This document shows, in pieces, positions 34,281-46,490 of a stretch of 64,000 nucleotides of DNA. How positions within the stretch are numbered: position 1 is the first letter of the stretch; each line of letters starts with the position of its first letter. The notes beneath the pieces are model-generated. The model made no database searches. It had not been told where the DNA came from and saw nothing but the letters and a program-made list of their open reading frames with translations. The stretch comes from Nicotiana tabacum (lineage: Eukaryota > Streptophyta > Magnoliopsida > Solanales > Solanaceae): the NCBI RefSeq assembly GCF_000715075.1, contig NC_134096.1, forward strand, positions 39,071,804 to 39,135,803, in the 5' to 3' direction. Position numbers and translations under genes: made by a program.

Positions 34281-36110
34281 TTGCTTTTTGCGTCGTATCT
34301 TGCAGCTGTAACGTCTGATGAAAATTGGGATTTAGAGGCTTTTTCTCCACCATATTCGTGCTTGAACCTTTTGGCATTTGAAAAATCGTCATCAGTATCA
34401 AATCTTTTATGCTGTTTTTCTTTCATGTCTTGGACATTGGACATGGTAAGGATTTTGCGGCTGATAGATTTTAATTCTTGTTTGTGTCAAATGAAGGTTG
34501 GTAACAGAATGGTTGGTTCTGCAGCCTCTGTTGATTATGAGCCTGCTTTCTTTAGAAACTGCACTGAAGAGGAGGCTGTTAATCCATGGAGTAAAAGTCC
34601 TTTGAAAATGGAGGCTGACAATATTAGTAGCAGGTATTTTGTATTAGCTCTGAAGGTATGCGGCAGTTATTTCAGGAAGGACGATATTGTAGAACGACAG
34701 AGAGGAGTTTGCGAATTTGTTGTATTTCTGTAGTTGGGAATATGACTCCACTATGTTATTTTCTTGAGTATGGAATAAATGTACACTGATTAATTATTAC
34801 TCTCTGATTTATTTTATATGACTTCTTTTTCTCTTTTTACTTTATTAAAAAATAACATTTATAAATTGAAGAAATCTACAACTATACTTCTAATTGCTCA
34901 TGAATTCACATTATTTGGTTTCTGCACAGCTTAAGAGCGTGCTTGATCCCTGTAAGGATAGGAATGACAACAATCAAGATAATAGTTTGGGCTTGGGAGC
35001 TGATTTCTTCCAGGTGATGACAGTGATTCTGATAGTGAGGTAGAAACATTATATCTTCAAATCTCAATCATATATAAAACTTGACTGCATTTAGTATGTT
35101 CTTAAATTTGTTTGCGCAGACTTAAGTCTGTGAAATGATGATATATTTTAGTTCAGTCGCTATGATGATGACCAAGGCATAGTTGCGCTAATCGGTAATA
35201 CATGTCTACACTTGACTAATTTATTTATACATTTCCTTACCTAAATACTTCTGAATCACATAAGTTTAAATACCAAATAATCTCTTCACAGAGAAGCAAG
35301 ATTCTCAGGTTAATGGTAATATGGATGATGAAGGTACTGTTTACTTTCATAAAAAATACTGCCAACGTCCTACTGCACCACGTACCGAATACCTCTAATG
35401 TGCTATGTAGTTTTTCAGATGATATTCAGGATCCAGCTGAAGATGAGCAACAATTTGGTAGGCTAAAGGACTGGATCAACTCATACCACCTTCACAAAAT
35501 TGAAGTGACTGATGTTCTCTCTCATTTCCCTGACATCTCAGTGGTAAAACTCTAAAGTGCCTGTTTGTCTCACAACTTAATGGTCAGTTTACCTAATATG
35601 CTATCATTGTTGAAAGTCTTGGCTGAAGGTAATGGAAGGACCTCTTTAACCAAATAAAAAGCATGCTAAACATATGCTTCATAGAGGAGACCATTGATCA
35701 AATAATCCAGTTCCTAAAGTTTTGGCCCAAAAACGCCATTAAAACAAAACGAAGATGAATAAAGCCTATTTTGTTAGTGTCAATCTTGAGTGGCTCCCTC
35801 TTTCTTTCATTTTGATTTCAGAAATTATGGAACGGCTTCTTAGGGGAGCCATACTTTCAAGTGCTGACACAGACTATTACATCGTTAACAAACAAATGAT
35901 TTGTTAATATTTCCTTTACTGGTTAATAGTTTCCATATATATATTTTTTCCATTTGATCATAACATATACTTTCTAGAATACCGTTATTTCAACTAATAC
36001 TCAATTGTAGAAATTCAACTATGAGTTCGACACTGTGAAAGAAGAAAATGACGGCCAACAATACCCAAAGGGTAACCAATCTCCGCATCGCAAGGGTGAA
36101 GGTAAGATTT
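34281..36110 (+). pseudogene. Exon-like fragments of an unidentified gene inside the Helitron
   Basis: Separate protein-like pieces with GT/AG-type edges on the plus strand: MKVGNRMVGSAASVDYEPAF and ...CTEEEAVNPWSKSPLKMEAD (34493-34650), LKSVLDPCKDRNDNNQDNSL with GDDSDSE (34930-35040), DIQDPAEDEQQFGRLKDWIN with VTDVLSHFPDIS (35420-35540), and NYEFDTVKEENDG (36012-36105). The minus strand at 34444-34214 is also protein-like (KRFDTDDDFSNAKRFKHEYG), so the strand of that part is open. The pieces are acidic and low in hydrophobics. I do not recognise the parent gene. Helitrons often carry captured host exons, which is the simplest reading. Confidence 0.4.
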
Positions 36111-37204
36111 TTCATGGTCGGCATTGGCCTGATGATATCTAAGTGGTTGTACTGTATCCTTTCAGAAATGTGCTCTCATGTTACATCAAGCTGCTTTAAT
36201 TAATAGTATTTGAGTTTTGAAAGTTTCCACCTACTTTTTGCGCTTCGATTCTTCTTTCTGGAACTGGTCATTCAAATAAAATTGGCAAGTAACAAGCAGA
36301 TCATTTTTGTACAAAGTCCTGTTTATAGAGTTTATATTTCCCTCTGTTTCTACATGTTGTGTATCTACCTTGTCAAGGTAATGCCATCCCCATCATAACC
36401 AAAGTGATGATGAATGCTTCTATTGCTTTTACAAATGGTCACTTTCTAATATTATCATATTAAATGGAAAAAATGCAAGTGATTCCGGGGTGATAAAATG
36501 TAAAATGAAGCTTACATTGATGTTCTTAGAAGCTACATGTACAGAAATGTAGTTCAGAGTAGTAGGTAGAAATACTTGGAACTTCACTTTAATGGAGATC
36601 AAAGAGCTCAAGAGTGCTTCACCTGATCATTTATCAAGTGCAATTATTGATAATAAAGTTCTGTTGCACTTGAGGTGATGCTGACTTAGTATATATTTAT
36701 ATACGTTAGTTTTTTTTCCGTATACAGTGTACATTTTACATAGAAATTATAAAAGTTTAACAGCTTCAAAACAACAAGTTACCGATATTTTACAGGTATT
36801 TCATCACAACCTGTTTGGATGATTGTTATCTATTGTATTTTATCCTATTGCTACTTTAAATATATTATTTATTTTGATTGTTACTTATTATTGTTTTGTA
36901 TTACTAAATTTGAAATATTTTATGTTATGTAATCAATTAGGTGCGCCCTCTTCCAACCATCTGGATGCCTGCCTGTCAATGACTCAATGCTGATTTACCC
37001 ATGCATATTGGTCACAACCTCAATCTTGCTCTGTACAACAACCTCAAAGGTGATTGCAGACAAATAAATCTTTAATACAATTATTCAACAAAGTGAAAAA
37101 TTAATCGAGTTTACACACCAGTAACTCTGATTATGATATAGGTGTTGTATAGGTGTCCAAAGTTGCTACAATCTTCTCCAAAATCTATATAGTAGCTGGG
37201 ACAA

Positions 37205-37450
37205 CAAGTGACCTTAGAAGATGACACGGAGGACAAAAACAACATAGCAAAATGCCCTGCTTTGTGTGAAATGTTGTCGAGGCATCATGTCTTGACCAAG
37301 ATAATTGGCAGAGGAGAGGACTTTCTATTTGTACCACCTGTTACCTGTGTGAAAGCTGACAAAGAATCCATAAGCCATTTAAACCTTTTTGATGTTGAAT
37401 GCGTTATGCCACACAAAGAATTGAAAAATCATTCTTCTATTGTAAAATAA
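37205..37450 (+). pseudogene. Unrecognised exon-like ORF near the Helitron's right end
   Basis: An open frame with varied, protein-like composition (CPALCEMLSRHHVLTKIIGR, GEDFLFVPPVTCVKAD) that ends at TAA 37448-37450. It could be the last exon of a captured gene. No family recognised; composition alone supports it. Confidence 0.35.
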
Positions 37451-38744
37451 AAATGTATACAAAAGTTACGTTTGTAAAACAGGCAAACCTACCAAAAGCT
37501 ATATGCTTTATTAAATAACCACATATATCAATTGGTACATGACATTATATGTACATTTCCAATGTGAGCTTGCTTGAAAACATTTATTGTACTTCGTAAA
37601 TGTAGTCTATCTACTATAAAAGTAGTGATCTGCGTATTGTTAGGTTTGTCCTTCTTGCAATGGAAGAAACACCTCTAAGAATAATTAAGTCCTATTATTA
37701 TCTCACTCTGTTGATTGGTATAAGATACCAAGCTAGACAAAGGAACATATCATTTTCCCTGGACCATTTAGGCTCCTACAAATTTGATGCAGTAGGAGAA
37801 AAAATAATTTTCATAACTATTTATTGGAAATTTCCCACTAGTGTTTGGTATAAAGCATCTTTCGGTATGATGATGATCCAAAATTCTACTAGGACTTTGA
37901 TATCCCCGAACCGAATCCGCTCGGTACGTCAACAATCTTAAAGAACTAAAACATAGTTAAATATTGGATAAATCACTATTATGATATAGATAAAGTATAA
38001 TAAAGCCTCACAATAACATCAAAAAAGGAAAAAACGCCACAATAACTTCCAAAACCCGGTAGTACGAAGTTATGAGATACTAAGATAAAAATACAACTGA
38101 GTCATAATACAGAAGTGCAAAATACTATCTGAAACATGAAATAACAATATGATAATAGAAGAAGGTGACTTCAAGGGTCTGCAGACGATCAAGCAGCACT
38201 ATCTCGAGTCTCATATGTCAGCTACTAGGCACCATCCTGAGGTTCGAGTGGTCCACTCGAACCAATGCCAGAATCTATATAAAAGATACATAAGTATAGT
38301 AGAGTACAAAAATATCGTGTACCGAACAAGTATCAAGACTTTACCTCGGTGAAGTAGTGACTAGGTTCAAGTCATATGATAATACTAACAAATATACATG
38401 TTCATTTCATGCTTATACATAGCAAAGCAATGAAAAGAGATATAGTATCATAGAAAATGCATCATGATATAGCAGTTTAACATGAATCGTTCTATCTCGA
38501 CTATCAAGTCCTAAGCATGTCACATAGGCATCAAGTATCATGTCAAAAGATAAGTACCAAAGGCTTATAATATGCATAAAGGATTCACCTGAATGGTCAA
38601 AGCTTCTACCTTCAGGTCTAACTCATCAACTAATACCATCATAACCTGACACTCATCAGTGTCTCACAAACACCGCGTGTACATCATCAAGAGAGAAACA
38701 TGGTAGGGCGACCCTAGGGGGATGAATCCGTATTCACACGCTGC

Positions 38745-38830
38745 ACAATAAAAACTTCGTGCCATAACGTTATCAATATCATCATAACCGCACGATAGAA
38801 ACCTCGTGCCACATCAATATCAATCCACTC
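38745..38830. repeat. Sub-repeats in LTR C
   Basis: Two imperfect copies of GCACRATARAAACYTCGTGCC about 50 bases apart, the same word as in LTRs A, B and D. Confidence 0.5.
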
Positions 38831-39780
38831 AAAATGTCCAAATGTGCCATAATCATAACAATCTGAAGTAAGTTCTTCACCACCGAGCATGAATCTATAT
38901 GCTCATATAATAACTAATAAAGTGTACATGGACAAAATAAATAAGATGTGCATGTGTGCTCATATCATCAAATATTACTATGATTGAATCAAGTATACCA
39001 ATATCTCAAGAATATGTCATCATTCCAAATAAGGAGGTTATAAAATGATATCTAGCATGAATAAATAGGCTCACGTAGTCATACAAATAAACAAAGAATA
39101 AGTTTAGAAGAACATACAACCAAACAAGGCATAAAGAAAGCTAAAATCTACTCTGAACATGAATAAACCATGGCACTCGCATACACGCTCGTCCCGTCGC
39201 ATATATGTTTTCCCAACACATAACAATTAGCAAGAAAGGTCGTATCCTAAGGTGGTTTCCCTCAAATTAAGATTAGAAAAGATACTTACCTCTTTCAGAA
39301 CAAGCTTTAGCCTTCATTCACGCCTTTAACTCTATTCGTGGCCTCTAAATGCTCCGAATCTAGCCAAATAATACTTAATAAGGTTAAATAAAGTCATAGA
39401 AACTAACTCCAACTAATAAAGCTTCAATCTTTATTCAAATCTCAAAAAGCCAACAAAAGTCAGTCCGGGTTCACATGGCCAAAACCCGAGTCTAGGACTA
39501 GATCCTGTTGACCCATAACCTCATGAGTTTAAATATGTGATTAGTATTCAAATTCGAGTCCAAAACCTCAAAATAACTCACTTAAGTTATAGACAAAACC
39601 CCCAAATTTTACTTTATAATTTCTTAATTTGGTGTAGAAATCCATGAAAAATCAAGATAAATGATCAAAATTAAGTAGTAATTATTTACTCTCAAGATTA
39701 AGTTAAAGTTTCTCTTCAAAATCTTCTCCTCCCGTTCTCCAAAACTCAAAAATGGTGAAAATAAGCTAAATCTCAGAATT

Positions 39781-39876
39781 AAGACTTAAAATACCCCTAC
39801 TAGTGAAACGCCCTTCATATTTGCGATTAAGACTTAAAATACTCCTTCTAGTGAAATGCTCTTCGTATTTGCGACA
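39781..39876 (-). repeat. 48-bp tandem duplication beside the CpG cluster of LTR C
   Basis: AAGACTTAAAATACYCC starts at 39781 and again at 39829, each followed by CTAGTGAAA and CCTTC or CTTCG and ATTTGCGA. On the minus strand each unit carries GTATTTTAAG, a TATA-like word, so a possible core promoter is doubled. Confidence 0.7.
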
Positions 39877-39879
39877 CTT

Positions 39880-39995
39880 TCCCTGCGATCGCGAAGCACA
39901 CCCAGAAGACTCCATGCGATCACGACCAAACACCACGCGATCACGATTCAACACTTGCAGAACTTCGCGATCGCGAACTTCCCCTCGCGTTTGCG
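39880..39995 (-). promoter_or_regulatory. CpG-rich word cluster in LTR C
   Basis: GCGATCGCGAAGC, GCGATCACGACC, GCGATCACGATTC, TCGCGATCGCGAAC and CGCGTTTGCGAAG in 115 bases, directly next to the duplicated TATA-like unit. Confidence 0.55.
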
Positions 39996-40039
39996 AAGAA
40001 CAAACTCCTTTGCCCAAATTTCCTTCTCACTACTAGAAA

Positions 40040-40500
40040 TACAGACTTTTTTCTCGGAAGAATCGGTGGAAAATCTGTGTGAAAATTCAATATTCCCACG
40101 ACATTCCTAGGAGAGACGCTCAGTGGGAAAATGGCTGGTGGGAAAATAATTTCCCAGGACATTCGTGGGTAATTCCCAGGGAGATCTCCACTAAAGGTTT
40201 GACGAGAACTTGGTGGGGTCACTAGTGTAATTTTCCACGAACGTCGTGGGAAAAGTAAGAAAATATAATAATTTAATTTTCCTAAGTTTTCCACCTAATC
40301 CGTGGGAATTATTAAAAATAATTTAGATATATTTTTTTTACTCACCAAAGTAGTGGAAAATATTCATAACCTGGAAATAAACACATGAACATTCTTACGA
40401 ATATCAATGGGAAATGCTGAAATTCTAGAAAAAAATATGCACAAAATTCCCACGGAGTCGGTGGGAAATCCGTGGGAAATCTGGAAAATATTTTCATGGC
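40040..40500. repeat. CACTA subterminal repeats, left
   Basis: Many copies of GTGGGAAA, TTCCCAC and CGTGGGAA in both orientations, the binding-site pattern expected for En/Spm-type accessory proteins. Confidence 0.7.
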
Positions 40501-40745
40501 CAAATTTGTTTTTAGAACTACACCACCTGCCAAGCAGAAAGTACAACAAACAATACAAGACTAAATACAATTAAGCATTCAAATACCTAATTCAATATGC
40601 AATCCAATTCATTTCATAAATAACAACTAATCAATCCATATCATAATCAATATCCAACTAATCAGAAAGTAGAACAAAAACTAAAAAAATCCAACATTCA
40701 ACATCCAGGTACAATCCAAGACAAGCTAATAAAAGAAACTACTCC

Positions 40746-40991
40746 TTAGTTATCATCAGATGCTGGAGAACGGTGCACAGGAAATGCACCAGATGCTAAG
40801 AGGGAGTTTATCTGAGACTTGAGGCTTTCAACATCACTAGTGACAAGTCTTAATATCTCGTCCTTTCGCCTCATTTCTTCCTCCCTTCGTCTTTCCTCTT
40901 CCTCTCTTCGCCTATCTTCTTCCTCCCTCCGCCTCGCCTCTTCCTCCTTTGCAGCCCTTTCTTGCATATACAACTCAGTAATGTTCACCAC
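40746..40991 (-). pseudogene. CACTA accessory transposase exon, C-terminal part
   Basis: Read from 40991: VNITELYMQERAAKEEE, then a long Arg/Glu charged helix (REEEDRRREEEERRREEE), LRLVTSDVESLKSQINSLL, ending ASDDN and stop. This is the coiled C-terminal end of a plant En/Spm-associated transposase (PF03004 type). It continues directly, in frame, from 50412-50650 once the LTR element and one target copy are removed. Confidence 0.8.
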
Positions 40992-41374
40992 TGTAACACC
41001 CCGAAAAATTTCGAAGTACTTAAGCGCTATTAAGAAAGTCGATGTGCGCTAATTATATTATTTTATGTGTAGACAATGACTATAATATGAATAATATCAA
41101 TTGATCATGATAATATATATATGATGTGCATTAAGAATGGTTTACGGTCTAAGAAGAAACCCATGGCTGAGTCAAGTTGAAATATTTATGATGGAATAAA
41201 GTTTAAAGTGAGTTTGCACAAGACCTAACTTCGAATAATCATACCTCTCTTGATAGAAAGGGGTATATGATGTATTACCTATAGAATTAAATCCCTTTGA
41301 GTTTAGTTTCCAACGCTTCAAACTGTTCATCATTTGGACATTCCTACAAGAAGTTATGACCAAATTACCAAAGG

Positions 41375-41535
41375 CTGCGAGAATGCAATTCTGCGACCAT
41401 TATGCGATCGCAAAGTGGTTATGCGACCGCAAACTGGTTGCAGAATGGACCATAACAGCCCAAATCTGGGCACCAAATTTTGCGAACATTGTGCGACCCG
41501 CACACCAATTGTACGGTCCATTGTGAGACTGCATA
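41375..41535 (+). promoter_or_regulatory. GCGACC word cluster upstream of a TATA-like box, element E 5' LTR
   Basis: Repeated CTGCGACCATTATGCGATCGC, ATGCGACCGCAAACTGG, GTGCGACCCGCACACC and a weaker GTACGGTCC. GATAAATAGG lies 50 bases after it, followed by GTTTTAGAGAGAGG. Confidence 0.6.
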
Positions 41536-43214
41536 GTTGAATTCAGAGGGTTAATTTTTCTCTTTTCATAACCCGACCCCATTTTGATAAATAGGCTTTG
41601 GGGCTTATTTTGGGGTGTTTTTCTGAGAGTTTTAGAGAGAGGTAAGAGAATTTTAGAGAGAGAAGGGGGGAACCTAACATTATAATCATCCAATCTTGCA
41701 CTAATCTTCAAGCATCAAGGAAGCTAATCACAAGATCTTCATCTGAGAGGTAAGGTTCCATACAGTTTCCAATTTTGAATTTGGGTAAACGACGATTGAT
41801 TTGGAGTATGATTCTTGGGTATAAGAGCATTGTTTATACATGCTTGTACTAATAAGGTTTGTGGGAAGATTGTTGAGCAAAAATAAGTAAATATTGGGTT
41901 GTGAAGTCAAGGAAATCTTGTAGAAGAACCTTGTAGTTAGATTTACACACCTAGTGTTTGATAAAATGCTCAAATGAGCTGAGATCATGAATATCTTCCT
42001 AATAATGGTTCAATTTTGTTATGTCTCAAAATAAATTGGGATTGCTAGAATTTTCGGAACATTATAGTAATTTAAGGAAAGCTCAAAGCAAGGTATGTTG
42101 GCTAAACTTTCTCTCTTGGAATTGAATTCCATAATATTTCCGTAAGTTTCAAAGTATGGGCTGCGTATTAAAAGGTTATGGCTTTGAGTCGTATTTCAAT
42201 AAAAGATAGTATGCCAAATTATGTGAGAAAATCTCAATATTCTTAAGACTCTTAATTGCTCATATGTGTACCTAAAGTCTTGATTTGGAAATGTCTTATT
42301 GTTGATAATCTATAAAGATGGTTGGAAGTGAAATAAGTTAATTGGGGATATAGAGTGTGGCCAAAGTGCCAAGAATTTAAGTTATGATTATGGCTAGTAG
42401 TGCAAATAATTTGAGAAGATGTGATAAAGAATATGAAATGAGCCTCGACTCAATTATTTAAACAAATGACTTCGAAGATAGAATTGCCTAAAAGCAAAGT
42501 ACTCAATTCATACCCATTAGTGATTGCTTTAACTAATGCTTTGCTTTATAAATATATCTAGTGTGATTCGAGTTCTATATACTCATGTGTTGAAATTGTA
42601 CATTGTCAATTCTGGGGAAGAGTGTTGTAAGAGTAAATGGTGTATTGACTGTTTATGATTTTTCATGTGTGTTTCTATTGTTGTTTGGTATGCCTCATTC
42701 TTTGGGAATAAACCATTTGTGTTTGAAGTTCCCATTTCAAATGGATTGGAAGTATATGATTTCTGAAATTTTCTATATGTTGATATTTGATGGTGATCTT
42801 TGAAATTGAAAGAGGTGAAAGTGTGGAATATGAAATACGGCCATCGTGCCAGGAATAAAGAATCTTGTGAATGGCCTAATGAGCCAAGGAAATATTGTCG
42901 TTGTGAATGACTGGAAATACTAATGAGAATTTATACAATGTGAAAGATGTTGAGGTGAGTACAATTGTCTTTATGATATTTTCGTTTGCAAATCAAATCA
43001 AAAATATTTTTGGGAGCATCATTAGCAATAACCGAGTAAGGGTGGGTCATAAGGCCTACACCTGAAACTACACGTGCCGGTGTAGGGGTGGGTTGGGATT
43101 ATTCTCCTTATTTGGTATGAAATTGGAACCTCTAGGAAATTGTGATATTATTCCCCTTAATTGGGATGAAACTGAAACTTTTGTGGATTGAAAAAGTCAA
43201 CCCGCACGGCATAT

Positions 43215-43380
43215 GTGGGAAGGCGGCCTAGCTGATCGGGTGGAGATCAGACGCTATGTTGCGCACATGATGGTACTACTCTTGGTAACAACTTTCTTAC
43301 GCATCACCTGTCAAACCACATTGTCCGTGGGGAGATGGCCTAGCCGATCGAGCGTGATCGGACTCCGTGCTAACAAAGAC
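43215..43380 (+). repeat. Imperfect direct repeat with inverted words in element E 5' LTR
   Basis: GGCCTAGCTGATCGGGTGGAGATCAG near 43225 and GGCCTAGCCGATCGAGCGTGATCGG near 43340. Each unit has a GATCxxx...GATC stem-like arrangement. Sits about 75% along the LTR. Confidence 0.6.
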
Positions 43381-44008
43381 GGTGGTATATCGGTGCTAAT
43401 GATCTCCCAACCAAAATTATATATGAAGTTCGTATTTTGAAAATTATTATGTTTTAACTGAACATTTGGATATTGTTGATTGTGACTTGCTGTTTCTATG
43501 TGTTGCCTTTTCTTATATGGGCATTCTATTTTGAAAGAGGACTTTTAGCTATACATACTAGTGCCATTCGACAGTATTAACGTCCCTTTTGCGGGGGGCG
43601 CTGCATCTTTAATGGATACAGGTGGTTTCTCATGTACTGTGTTTTGAGGTATAGCCGGGGGCTTGTTGCCGACATTTCCATATTACTCTTCTATTGTATT
43701 TAGAGGCTCCGTAGACAGGTTGTGGGTTGTGGTTGATGTTGGGAAATTGAACTAGAAATGTTGGTATTTGGAAATCATGTTTTTCATTAATTCTATAAAC
43801 TCGTAATATTTTGGAAATTATGAATGAAGCTGCTAATGGGAATAAAAAGGAAGTTGTTAATAAAATCTTTTCAGTATTTTATTAGTGGCGTACATCTCCT
43901 CTTTATTCATGAATGAGTTTGGGTAGAAGGAAATCAAACAGGTTTGCTCAGCCGGGTTCTCTCGGTTGAGCGCCGGTCGCGCTCCTCGAGTTTGGGGCGT
44001 GACAAACT

Positions 44009-44020
44009 TGGTATCAGAGC
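44009..44020 (+). promoter_or_regulatory. Primer-binding site of element E (initiator Met tRNA type)
   Basis: TGGTATCAGAGC four bases after the LTR end, the standard complement of plant initiator Met tRNA. Confidence 0.92.
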
Positions 44021-44214
44021 CTAAAGTTTTAAAGTGTCCTAGGATGTCTCGGAGCCGTGTCTAGTAGAGTCCTTCTTATCGGTGTGTTGTCGACCATATC
44101 TATAATGAGGAGGCTACTTGGACATTTAGGAATTTCACACTTCTTTGATACTCCAGTTCGTGCGATAGAGCTCAAGGTAGGAAGCTAAATTCCTCGTCAT
44201 GTCTTATTTTTCAT

Positions 44215-44830
44215 ATGAGTAACCCACGGGTTCGAGGCAGCGAGGAGGTATTGAAAGAACCAGTTGCTAAGGGAAGTGTCCTTGTCCCTATTAATGTTAT
44301 CGTGCCACCGGATCATGTGGTAAGAGCACCTAAGAAACGAAAGAGGGTTGTTTGTACCAATAAGCCGGAATTTTTGATTTCTAAGAAACGTCATTTGGGG
44401 ATGTTTTGAAAGACTCTTGAAATATTTTATGGTTGTGGAAAGAGGGGGCACAAGAAGAACAAATGCCCTAGGTTGGGTACACCTAGCCATGTCTGCCCGA
44501 TATGCAGGTGGGAACATTTTTTCGTCATGTTGTGAGTATGCTCAGGAGTGTGTTAGGGGTGGTAGGATTGGGGAATTCCAAAGATCCATAGAGCAAATTG
44601 TTACAGAGATTATTACTCCCGCCGTGAATGTTTGGGGGAAAGATAAGAGGGATTCTTATGACTTATGCAAAAAGGGTAAATATTAGGTCGGTGGGGTGAG
44701 TCAGTTTAACGGGCCTAATCCTCGTTGTGTGAAGTGTATGAGATGTCATTTAGGTGTATGTCACTATGGTACTAATGTATATTTTGGATGTGGAGTAGAG
44801 GGACATTAATTAAGGTACTGCCCTGTTAAT
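44215..44830 (+). pseudogene. Gag remnant of element E with two damaged zinc knuckles
   Basis: Frames are short and broken. Basic text (RAPKKRKRVVC) is followed by FYGCGKRGHKKNKCP (about 44427) and YFGCGVEGH*LRYCP (about 44780). Both match the gag knuckle pattern except that the first Cys of each is lost (Phe and Tyr in its place), and the second carries a stop. No other gag homology can be read. Confidence 0.55.
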
Positions 44831-46490
44831 CTAAAGTCATCATGTAAGTCACTCCTTAGTACATCATTATGAATACCGCATTATTTTCCTTGTTGTATAT
44901 GTACATCTATATTGAAGAGGCCTACATAAATATGGTCTTTACCAAAACGTTGAATCACAAAACATTGCATGTATCTACTCTTTGAACGAGACACATTATT
45001 CGTGAATCCACTCTATCACAAATTCTCTTATTTACGACCTCTTGTGGAACTGAGCTCTATAATTATGTCCTTGAATTGAGTAATAACTCTAGGATTAATA
45101 CTTCCTACTTGCTTCCCTAAATTCTCAATAAGGGACTATACCTGATGAATTTCTTACAGAACGTTTTGATTCAAATGGATAACATCTGCTCACTTGTGCT
45201 TATGCATGCACAATCATAAAGTTCACCTATGTGGTATCAAATCCAATGTATAATGGCCTAGTGTTGAGATCCTTCTTGAGCCACTCTTTTTCTCTCCGGT
45301 GTATGTGACTCCTATGGTTTGAACAATCACTTTGTTCCTTTGTGAATAATATCATGAATCCTTTTCATTGTCTAGTATCATGAGGGCATATCTCAGCACC
45401 TATTATATGTGTACATGTCAATTGAAATGGTCACTTGTTTGTATAAAGTTTCTCGGGAATTTGAGCTTTTCGTGAATTTGTCACAGGAAGATCTTTTTGG
45501 TTCACCCATCTCAGTATGACTTTCATATCCACCTAGATCATGTCCCAGTGTGTAACTCACTTTGTTCCTAGAATTGTAGTTACCCATGAAGTGGCCTGGT
45601 ATTGTAGCTGGAGAATTATTATGGCAGGAACATGTCTAGCTCATAGCAAAGTGTACATTCTCTCTAACCATTACATGATTTCATCCAACCATTAAGATGT
45701 CCTATCTACATGATTTCACTCGTGTGTGGTTGAAAGTTAAACAGCTTTATGATGAGCATATTGATTTGAAAGACAAGTTTGTTGTATCTCTAGTCCTCTC
45801 ATATAGGATCAACTATTGCGAAGGGTTAAGCTGTTAGAATGATAATAATATCACAAGTGCTCAACTTATTTTTCATCCTCTTGGGCTTGGGGCATAGATT
45901 CCTTGTGCTAGTTAATGTTACGAGCATAATGCAACTTCATGTATTTTGAAACTCATATCACATTCAGTTGCTAGAATATTCTCATTCCGAGTTAAACAGA
46001 TTTTTCCTACACTCCAGGAGACGACTGGTGTCATGTGGTTAACTATTTCTCTTTGAGGCCTACTATTGCCGAACAAGGCACATATGAAATGAAACAATTA
46101 TTGTTGTTCTTTTCATGACTCATTTCTTTTAAATCTCAGAATCATGAACATTTTCCCTACATTATCAATGCCTACTAGGCAACTCTATGCCTCATTTGTC
46201 GAATCAATGATGTCATCACAATGATTAACCATGTCAGCGCTATGGGTAGTAACATTCATATCTCTTAGGATATAACCTCCTGAGATGCTTTGCTCAGCAC
46301 ATTGATGGAATCTTGAAAATAATTCTAGCCCAATCTCGAACCTCATTGTTCATATTTATAGTAACCTATGGGGGCTGAAGGGTCAAACATGTCAAAGAAG
46401 AAGTGTCATCCAGTGAACAAACATATTGGATAGGAAGTTTTATGGTAATATTAAAGTTAGCATATCTTAGAGTAATTGTTGGAGGTCGCC
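44831..46490. other. Internal region of element E, no recognisable domain
   Basis: About 1.7 kb without a usable frame or visible protease, RT, RNase H or integrase motif. Either replaced by non-coding sequence or decayed beyond reading. Confidence 0.55.

Larger units (their letters stand above)
26414..37950 (+). mobile_element. Helitron, probably once autonomous; 3' end not located
   Basis: A rolling-circle transposon recognised by its Rep/helicase gene (27955-32870). A candidate 5' end is TCATTACTATTATATATAAG at 26414, preceded by A, with the TC start and AT-rich then GGGGCATTTTTGACAT character seen in plant Helitron starts. No convincing hairpin plus CTRR end was found. The best weak candidate is ACCGAATCCGCTCGGT near 37911 with CTAA at 37947. 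The right limit given here is where decayed LTR sequence begins. Confidence 0.6.
37951..40027 (-). repeat. LTR C, decayed Tekay-type LTR, right part cut off
   Basis: Non-coding sequence that shares the running order of LTRs A and D on the plus strand: a CTTTACCTCGGTGAAGTAGTGAC block, GCACGATAGAAACCTCGTGCC sub-repeats (about 38745-38815), a CTTACCT...CTCCGAATCTAGCC block near 39290-39370, and a CpG cluster at 39880-39995. It is cut at 40027 by a CACTA element. The left end is approximate. Confidence 0.6.
40992..44004 (+). repeat. 5' LTR of element E, 3013 bp
   Basis: TGTAACACCCCG ... GGGGCGTGACA. Contains a GCGACC/GCGATCGC word cluster (41375-41535), a TATA-like GATAAATAGG (41586) and a long imperfect direct repeat with GGCCTAGCYGATCG words near 43220 and 43340. 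Lacks about 90 bases present in the partner LTR near 49940-50035. Confidence 0.92.

Noticed and set aside
37205..37450. Intact small host gene
   Set aside because: No upstream exon, promoter or recognised family; kept only as a low-confidence fragment.
40819..41052. Ser/Leu-rich 77-codon frame on the plus strand
   Set aside because: It is the reverse of the Arg/Glu helix of the CACTA protein on the minus strand.
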